Of a DNA stretch of 10,229 nucleotides, positions 6,076-10,229 are shown one piece after another. A program made the position numbers and the translations under genes. Under the pieces are notes generated by a model. The model worked only from the letters and a program-made list of their open reading frames with translations. It searched no databases and was not told the DNA's origin. The stretch is from a bacterium (GTDB lineage Bacteria; Eremiobacterota; Eremiobacteria; Baltobacterales; Baltobacteraceae), in contig JAJXVC010000051.1 in NCBI GenBank assembly GCA_021782295.1, positions 1-10,229 of the forward strand. Direction: 5' to 3'. The first letter of the stretch is position 1, and each line of letters starts with the position of its first letter.

Positions 6076-7037
6076 CGCTCGCGCTTCGCTCCATCGACGC
6101 AGAGAGTTATTCGCGGATCGTGCTTCCGCTCACCGCGCCCCTTTGGGCCGCCGGTCGCGATTTCGAGAGCTACGCGCGCCATACGCTCGAATTAGCTCGA
6201 AGCGGCTATGGACGAAATCACTATTCGACGATCGGGCTCTACGACGGCACTCTCCTCTGCGCGACTTGCAAGTGCTACGAGCGAGAGGTTCGCGTCGGCG
6301 AACGAACGTTGAAGGCGCTCGGAATCGGCGCGGTCTTTACGCCCACCGAATTACGGGGGCGCGGATACGGTAGCGCGATGCTGGCAGCGCTCATGGACAG
6401 AGAGCATGCGGCGGGAAGCGATGCGCTCTACCTTTTCAGCGATATTGCGCCGGCATTTTACGAAGCGTTGGGCTTCGTCGCGTTTCCATCGCGCGTTTTT
6501 TCGCTTCGTTCGGACGACCTACCCCATGCCAGGATGAGTATTAAACAGGCGACCCCCGAGGATCGTGCGGCAATTCGCCGGTTATTTTCGCGGCACGAAC
6601 GCTCGCGCCCGTGGAGTTTCAAGCGGACGCCGCTCTTTTGGGAGTGGCTCTACCTCCGTACGCGACACGGATCGGAGCATCCCGGCGACGACGCGCTGAC
6701 CTTCGTCCTCCGCGAAGGTAGCCGTGTCGATGCGTATGTTACCGGCGTCCGCAGCGCGGCGCACGATTCATTCATCGTCGACGAACTCGGTATTCGCGAC
6801 GAACGCGAGCGGGATCTCACCGCTCCGTTCTTGCGTTCGGCGGCGGGCGACTTGCGCCGCATCGTCGGCTGGCTCCCTCCCGAACCGATCCGACGCATGC
6901 TCCCGCGCGGGAGCATACGTCGCCGCAAAGACGCGATCTTCATGGTCGCGCCGCTCACACGAGCGGGGCACCTATGGGTGCGCTCATCGAGCGGCACGGG
7001 CATCGGCGATGCGGTCTGGAGTACCGACCACATTTAG
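6072..7037 (+). CDS. GNAT family N-acetyltransferase with an extra C-terminal domain
   Basis: The first half is a GNAT fold, which transfers an acetyl group from acetyl-CoA to an amine. Motif A is IGAVFTPTELRGRGYGSAML (85-104), with the R-G-R-G-Y-G pyrophosphate loop at 95-100. Motif B includes DIAPAFYEALGF (124-135). The remaining part (about 155-321) is longer than a minimal GNAT and begins with MSIKQATPEDRAAIRRLF (155-172), itself like the first strand and helix of a second GNAT unit, although I see no second acetyl-CoA loop. The layout recalls Eis- or LYC1-like proteins, but the substrate cannot be told. Translation starts at a TTG overlapping the helicase stop, so it is tied to the nuclease-helicase genes. 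Its TAG stop overlaps the stop of dinB on the other strand. Confidence 0.86.
   Translation: MTLALRSIDAESYSRIVLPLTAPLWAAGRDFESYARHTLELARSGYGRNHYSTIGLYDGTLLCATCKCYEREVRVGERTLKALGIGAVFTPTELRGRGYGSAMLAALMDREHAAGSDALYLFSDIAPAFYEALGFVAFPSRVFSLRSDDLPHARMSIKQATPEDRAAIRRLFSRHERSRPWSFKRTPLFWEWLYLRTRHGSEHPGDDALTFVLREGSRVDAYVTGVRSAAHDSFIVDELGIRDERERDLTAPFLRSAAGDLRRIVGWLPPEPIRRMLPRGSIRRRKDAIFMVAPLTRAGHLWVRSSSGTGIGDAVWSTDHI
6897..6916. repeat. Perfect 20-base palindrome inside the GNAT gene
   Basis: ATGCTCCCGCGCGGGAGCAT is its own reverse complement and could fold into an eight-base-pair stem with a four-base loop. It codes for residues Met-Leu-Pro-Arg-Gly-Ser-Ile near the GNAT C-terminus. No T-run follows on either side, so it is not a classical intrinsic terminator. 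Confidence 0.8.
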
Positions 7038-8083
7038 CGATTCCAAAGCGATAGTTGCGTCGATGGGCTCTCGCCGAGTGCCGCGACGCGCGTTCCCAAC
7101 AGACGGATCGGCGCCCCATCGATCTGCGCGCGCTCCAGACAACTTCGCGCAGCGTGAAAGATCGCTTTCGCCGACTGCGTCGGTTCGCGCAGGCTCGTCT
7201 GACGCACGCGTAACGAAAAATCGGCGAATTTCACTTTGATCCCGACGGTACGCGCCCAAAGATTCTTTCGTCGAAGATCCTCGGCGAGTTCGCGCGCCTG
7301 AACCAACAGGAGGTCGCGCAATCGGGTTGCGTCACTCACGTCGTACTCGAAGGTCTCTTCGGTGGAGATCGATTTCGTCTCGCTCGCGTCGCTGACGCTC
7401 CGCCGGTCGATACCCATCGCAAAATCGCGCATGCGTTCCCACGAGGAGCCGAAGAGCTCGATCAGCGTCGATTCATCGAGCGTGAGAATATCGGCGATTG
7501 CGGCGATGCCGCGTTCGTTTAAGCGCGCCTGCGTTTTCGGCCCGACACCCCAGAGCCGACCGACCGAGAGCGGCGCGAGGAAGAGGCGCTCTTCGCCGGG
7601 TTCGACGGCGAGAAGGCCGTCGGGTTTCGCGAGATCCGAGGCGATCTTTGCGATCATTTTCCCGCTTGCAAGCCCCGCACTCATCGTGAGCCCGCGCTCG
7701 CGAAAGACCTCGGCGCGAAATTGCGCAACGAGCAGTTTCGCATCCTCGAACGGGATCTCACCGAGGTCGAGAAAGGCTTCATCGTGCGAGAGCGGTTCGA
7801 GAATGTGGCCGCGGGAGCGCAGGATCGCAAAGATCTCTTTTGATTCGGCACGATAGCGCTCCATCGTCGGCGGCACGACGATGAGTTCGGCGCAACGTTC
7901 GAGTGCTTGGTGGAGCGGCATCGCCGAGCGAATACCGAACGGACGCGCCTCATACGAGGCCGTCAGCACTACCGAGCGTCGATGCGAACCGGCAACGACG
8001 AGCGGACGCCCGCGCAATTCCGGGCGATCCCGGACGGCGACGCTTGCGTAGAAGGCATCGACGTCGAGATGCGCGATCGGCAC
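7034..8083 (-). CDS. dinB: DNA polymerase IV (Y-family translesion polymerase)
   Basis: This polymerase copies past damaged template bases with low fidelity. The 349 residues carry the whole Y-family order. Palm motif AHLDVDAFYASV (4-15) has metal ligand Asp7, and Tyr12 sits in the sugar steric-gate position. SHDEAFLD (99-106) gives Asp101 and Glu102. SAGLASGKMIAKIASDLAKP (135-154) precedes the helix-hairpin-helix thumb WGVGPKTQARLNERGI (178-193). The little finger follows (about 240-335). The C-terminus QLSLW (343-347) is a beta-clamp binding peptide, so it should be recruited to the replication fork. Small deviations are His100 where Ile or Val is common, and Gly141 where Asn is common in S-x-N-K. 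The start is GTG 8083 with AAGG four bases upstream, six bases after the nfo stop, so it is likely made from the nfo transcript. I see no LexA-type box immediately upstream. Confidence 0.97.
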   Translation of the reverse strand: MPIAHLDVDAFYASVAVRDRPELRGRPLVVAGSHRRSVVLTASYEARPFGIRSAMPLHQALERCAELIVVPPTMERYRAESKEIFAILRSRGHILEPLSHDEAFLDLGEIPFEDAKLLVAQFRAEVFRERGLTMSAGLASGKMIAKIASDLAKPDGLLAVEPGEERLFLAPLSVGRLWGVGPKTQARLNERGIAAIADILTLDESTLIELFGSSWERMRDFAMGIDRRSVSDASETKSISTEETFEYDVSDATRLRDLLLVQARELAEDLRRKNLWARTVGIKVKFADFSLRVRQTSLREPTQSAKAIFHAARSCLERAQIDGAPIRLLGTRVAALGESPSTQLSLWNR

Positions 8084-8089
8084 GGGGCC

Positions 8090-8932
8090 TTAGGCGGCCT
8101 CTCCGTACAAGCGCAGGATCGTCGCCATGTTGCGGACATCGTCGGCATCTTCGCCCGGCGTTTCGAGAATCGCAATCTTCTCTCGCAACTCGGCGACGCC
8201 GAGCAGCGCCCGAAACCCATTTTCCCCGATTGCGCCCTCGCCGATGTGCCAATGTCGGTCGCGATTCCCTCCCAGCGGAATCTGCGTGTCGTTGAGATGG
8301 AACATGCGCAATCGATCGAAACCGATCGTCCGATCGATCGTCTCGACAAAGCGTGCTACATCATCTTTCGTATCGATCTTATATCCGGCCGCCCATGCAT
8401 GTGCGGTGTCGATACAGATGCCCAGTTGCGGGTGATCGACAGCGCGTAAGAACGCACCGAGTTCGTCGAGCGTGCCGCCGGCAAGCGCACCGGCGCCCGC
8501 AGAATTTTCGAGCACGAGGCTCACCGAGGGTGAAATCTCGGAAAGCGCCTCTTGCAGCGCCGCGACAATTCCGGCGAATCCCGCCTCACGATCGCGCTTT
8601 CCATACGAACCGAGGTGCGTGTTGACCAACGCGATGCCCGCCAGCGCGGCGACGTGCAGGTCGTGCTTGAGGAGATTTAACGAACCGCTGAAAATCCGTG
8701 GGTCTTCGCTGGCGAGATTGATGAGGTAGGGTGTATGCGTGACCGCGGGGTCCAGGTTACCGCGCGCCCGCAGCGCCGCAAAGGTTGCGAGTGCTTCGAC
8801 CTTCGGAGTCGCCTGCCGGTATGCGCGCGGATTGCTTGTAAATACCTGCATCGTTGTGCAGCCCAGCGCTACCGAGCGATTTACGGCCGCCTCATACCCG
8901 TCGGCAAGCCGCATGTGCATACCGAATCGCAT
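8090..8932 (-). CDS. nfo: Endonuclease IV (AP endonuclease)
   Basis: Endonuclease IV cuts DNA 5' of abasic sites and removes blocked 3' ends in base excision repair, using three zinc ions. The 280 residues are close to the E. coli length of 285. All nine expected metal ligands can be placed: His66 (THTPYLINLAS), His106 (NTHLGSYG), Glu142 (VLENSAGAG), Asp175 and His178 (CIDTAHAWAAGY), His212 (FHLNDTQIPLGGNRDRHWHI), Asp225, His227 and Glu257 (LETPGED). GCTTMQVFTSNPRAY (24-38) is the usual N-terminal block. I start it at ATG 8932, one base after the methyltransferase stop. The frame stays open to 9073, but the extra 47 residues are Ser/Arg-rich shadow sequence of the methyltransferase gene. Its place between the methyltransferase and dinB suggests co-expression of abasic-site incision with lesion bypass. 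Confidence 0.97.
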   Translation of the reverse strand: MRFGMHMRLADGYEAAVNRSVALGCTTMQVFTSNPRAYRQATPKVEALATFAALRARGNLDPAVTHTPYLINLASEDPRIFSGSLNLLKHDLHVAALAGIALVNTHLGSYGKRDREAGFAGIVAALQEALSEISPSVSLVLENSAGAGALAGGTLDELGAFLRAVDHPQLGICIDTAHAWAAGYKIDTKDDVARFVETIDRTIGFDRLRMFHLNDTQIPLGGNRDRHWHIGEGAIGENGFRALLGVAELREKIAILETPGEDADDVRNMATILRLYGEAA

Positions 8933-8933
8933 A

Positions 8934-9659
8934 CTATTTCTCTTTACGCGCGAGATAGAGATACTGCATGTAGGCATGCTGAAAGCTGCCGATATCGGGA
9001 CCGAACTGCTCCTTGAACAGACGTTCCAACGTCGCGACGTAGCGACGAACCTGGTCCTCGGCGACGCCGGCATGCTCTAAACGAACGCGCTCTTCGGCTA
9101 CAAATGCGGCGCGCGTCGTTACGAGGCGCCATTGAAGCACACGCAAGGTCTGGCCCACGAACGGAGCTGCATAGAATTCACGAAATCCACCGACGAGCGT
9201 CCCGGTCAGCGGATGAATATCGATCTCCCGCGCTGCTTCATCGCAGAGCGGGCGCACCGGCGATCCCGATAACGCGTGCTTCCACCAAATGGCAACGCAA
9301 CCACCCGGTTTGAGAACGCGAAAAGCCTCGGCGAGCGCTTTCGTACGATCGAAAAGGTGGAAACCTTGACCGCAAATATACGCGTCGAAGCTCGCCGCCT
9401 CAAACGGCAATGCGGTGACGTCGCCGAGGCGCCAGGTCGCGGTGGGATGCAATCGGCGCGCGCGGTCGAGTACTTCGGCTTGAGTATCGATTCCGGTTAC
9501 GGCGGCGCCATTGTCGATAAGCGGCGCACTTGCATCGCCCTCACCACAACCCGCATCGAGAATCTTTCCGCGAATCGCGAGACCGAATTCGACCAACGCA
9601 TCGTAGAGCGAGGTTGAATAGGATAAGGGTCGCGCGAGGGCGTCGTTCTCGACCGTCAT
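8934..9659 (-). CDS. Class I SAM-dependent methyltransferase
   Basis: The 241 residues form a Rossmann-type methyltransferase of the Methyltransf_11 kind. Motif I is ILDAGCGEGDAS (33-44). VTGIDTQ (54-60) ends in the acidic position that holds the ribose of SAM. RLGDVTALPFE (77-87) places Asp80 near the adenine, then FDAYICGQGFHLFD (91-104) and VLKPGG (115-120). The GQ-x-F-H-x-F signature is common in small-molecule methyltransferases related to trans-aconitate or UbiE enzymes, so a DNA substrate is not indicated; there is no N-P-P-Y motif. The C-terminal third (about 160-241) is helical with no recognised domain. Its ATG overlaps the scpB stop as ATGA, and nfo starts one base after its own stop, so it sits inside the chromosome-maintenance operon. 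Substrate and link to repair are unknown. Confidence 0.9.
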   Translation of the reverse strand: MTVENDALARPLSYSTSLYDALVEFGLAIRGKILDAGCGEGDASAPLIDNGAAVTGIDTQAEVLDRARRLHPTATWRLGDVTALPFEAASFDAYICGQGFHLFDRTKALAEAFRVLKPGGCVAIWWKHALSGSPVRPLCDEAAREIDIHPLTGTLVGGFREFYAAPFVGQTLRVLQWRLVTTRAAFVAEERVRLEHAGVAEDQVRRYVATLERLFKEQFGPDIGSFQHAYMQYLYLARKEK

Positions 9660-10229
9660 TGCTCCGCTTCGCTCTCCTCTTCCGATTCGACGGCGCTGGG
9701 CTCTGATGTCGGCTCGGCATCTCCGGCGATGAGCGGCAGCGCGAGCTCGCGTGGGCGTTCGATCTCCACTTCTAAATCCGGCAGATCTTCAAGCGAGTTC
9801 AACCCGAATGACTCGAGGAAGAGCGGAGTTGTTTTATATTGCATCGGTCGGCCGACGACTTCTTTGCGCCCCGCTTCGCAGATCAGCGAGCGGTCGAGCA
9901 ATGTATTGACGACGCTATCGGAATTCACGCCGCGAATCGATTCGATCTCGCCCTTCGTCACCGGCTGCATTTGCGCGACGATGGCTAACGTTTCAAGCGC
10001 CGGCGACGAGAGCGTCGTTTTCGGGGGAAGCAGATACTTCTCAACGACCTCACGCGCTACGGGCGCCGTGCCGAAGCGAAAACCTCCGGCGATGTTGCGC
10101 AAGACGATACCGCGCCCCTCGTATCGTTCGGCGATCTTCACGAGAGCGATATCGACCGCTTTTTCATCGGCATCGACAATTTTCGCTATGCGACGTTGGT
10201 CGAGCGCTTCGCCCGCGACGAAGAGCAAC
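9656..10229 (-). CDS. scpB: Segregation and condensation protein B (ScpB), 5' end missing
   Basis: ScpB dimers bind the kleisin ScpA and, with SMC, compact and separate daughter chromosomes. About 190 codons are present. The first residues in view, LFVAGEALDQRRIA, are the usual family start minus a few amino acids, so the true start lies just beyond the right edge; the TTG at 10228 is most likely an internal Leu codon. The first winged helix covers roughly 1-75, with GGFRFGTAP (48-56). The second covers about 75-145, with SPALETLAIVAQMQPVTKGE (75-94), IRGVNSDSVVNTLLDRSLI (98-116) and GRPMQYKTTPLFLESFGL (126-143). An acidic tail from about 150 ends in a Glu/Ser-rich stretch, as is common in ScpB. 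scpA probably lies upstream, outside the window. It is the first gene in view of the scpB-methyltransferase-nfo-dinB run. Confidence 0.95.
   Translation of the reverse strand, partial: LLFVAGEALDQRRIAKIVDADEKAVDIALVKIAERYEGRGIVLRNIAGGFRFGTAPVAREVVEKYLLPPKTTLSSPALETLAIVAQMQPVTKGEIESIRGVNSDSVVNTLLDRSLICEAGRKEVVGRPMQYKTTPLFLESFGLNSLEDLPDLEVEIERPRELALPLIAGDAEPTSEPSAVESEEESEAEQ

Noticed and set aside
6460..6478. Hairpin ACGAAGC-gttgg-GCTTCGT as a terminator or regulatory stem
   Set aside because: It lies in the conserved GNAT motif B coding region, has only seven base pairs and no T-run, so it is probably chance.
8933..9073. Longer nfo start giving 47 extra residues
   Set aside because: The extension is shadow sequence of the methyltransferase; endonuclease IV proteins start at the M-R-F-G-M-H position.
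8934..9659. Methyltransferase as a DNA modification enzyme
   Set aside because: It lacks the D/N-P-P-Y and Pro-Cys catalytic motifs; its motifs fit small-molecule methyltransferases.

Overview
This is a high-GC (roughly 60-65% by eye), gene-dense bacterial chromosomal window with no gene-free stretch over 100 bases. I see no tRNA, rRNA, insertion sequence, prophage gene or CRISPR array. The MEP isoprenoid gene ispE, the flavin prenyltransferase gene ubiX and the condensin accessory gene scpB point to a free-living bacterium with a standard chromosome-maintenance set. The style (many GTG/TTG starts, 4-base gene overlaps, GATC-rich codon context, ispE followed by a MobA-like nucleotidyltransferase) would suit a little-cultured high-GC lineage such as Eremiobacterota (WPS-2), but that placement is a guess.

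Layout. (A) 1-476, minus: the start of a gene that runs off the left edge, probably a carbohydrate-active enzyme N-terminus. (B) 533-2163, plus: ispE and a MobA-like nucleotidyltransferase, translationally coupled by a GTGA overlap. (C) 2114-2704, minus: ubiX, whose 3' end overlaps the nucleotidyltransferase 3' end by 50 bp. (D) 2777-7037, plus: a three-gene unit of Fe-S PD-(D/E)XK nuclease, AddB/UvrD-like SF1 ATPase and two-part GNAT acetyltransferase, joined by ATGA and TTGA overlaps. (E) 7034-10229, minus: scpB (5' end off the right edge), a class I SAM methyltransferase, nfo (endonuclease IV) and dinB (DNA polymerase IV), in that transcription order and nearly gap-free. D and E converge so tightly that their stop codons overlap.

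How the genes may work together. Units D and E are mostly DNA metabolism. E pairs chromosome condensation (ScpB) with AP-site incision (Nfo) and lesion bypass (DinB). D contains what looks like AddB taken apart: the Fe-S nuclease half and the helicase-like half are separate genes, in the reverse of the order they have inside AddB. The helicase half has altered motifs II and V, as expected for a non-motor or specialised partner. This split AddB-like pair, with an acetyltransferase coupled behind it, is the least conventional thing in the window. The metabolic genes (ispE, nucleotidyltransferase, ubiX) are ordinary, apart from the 50-bp convergent overlap.
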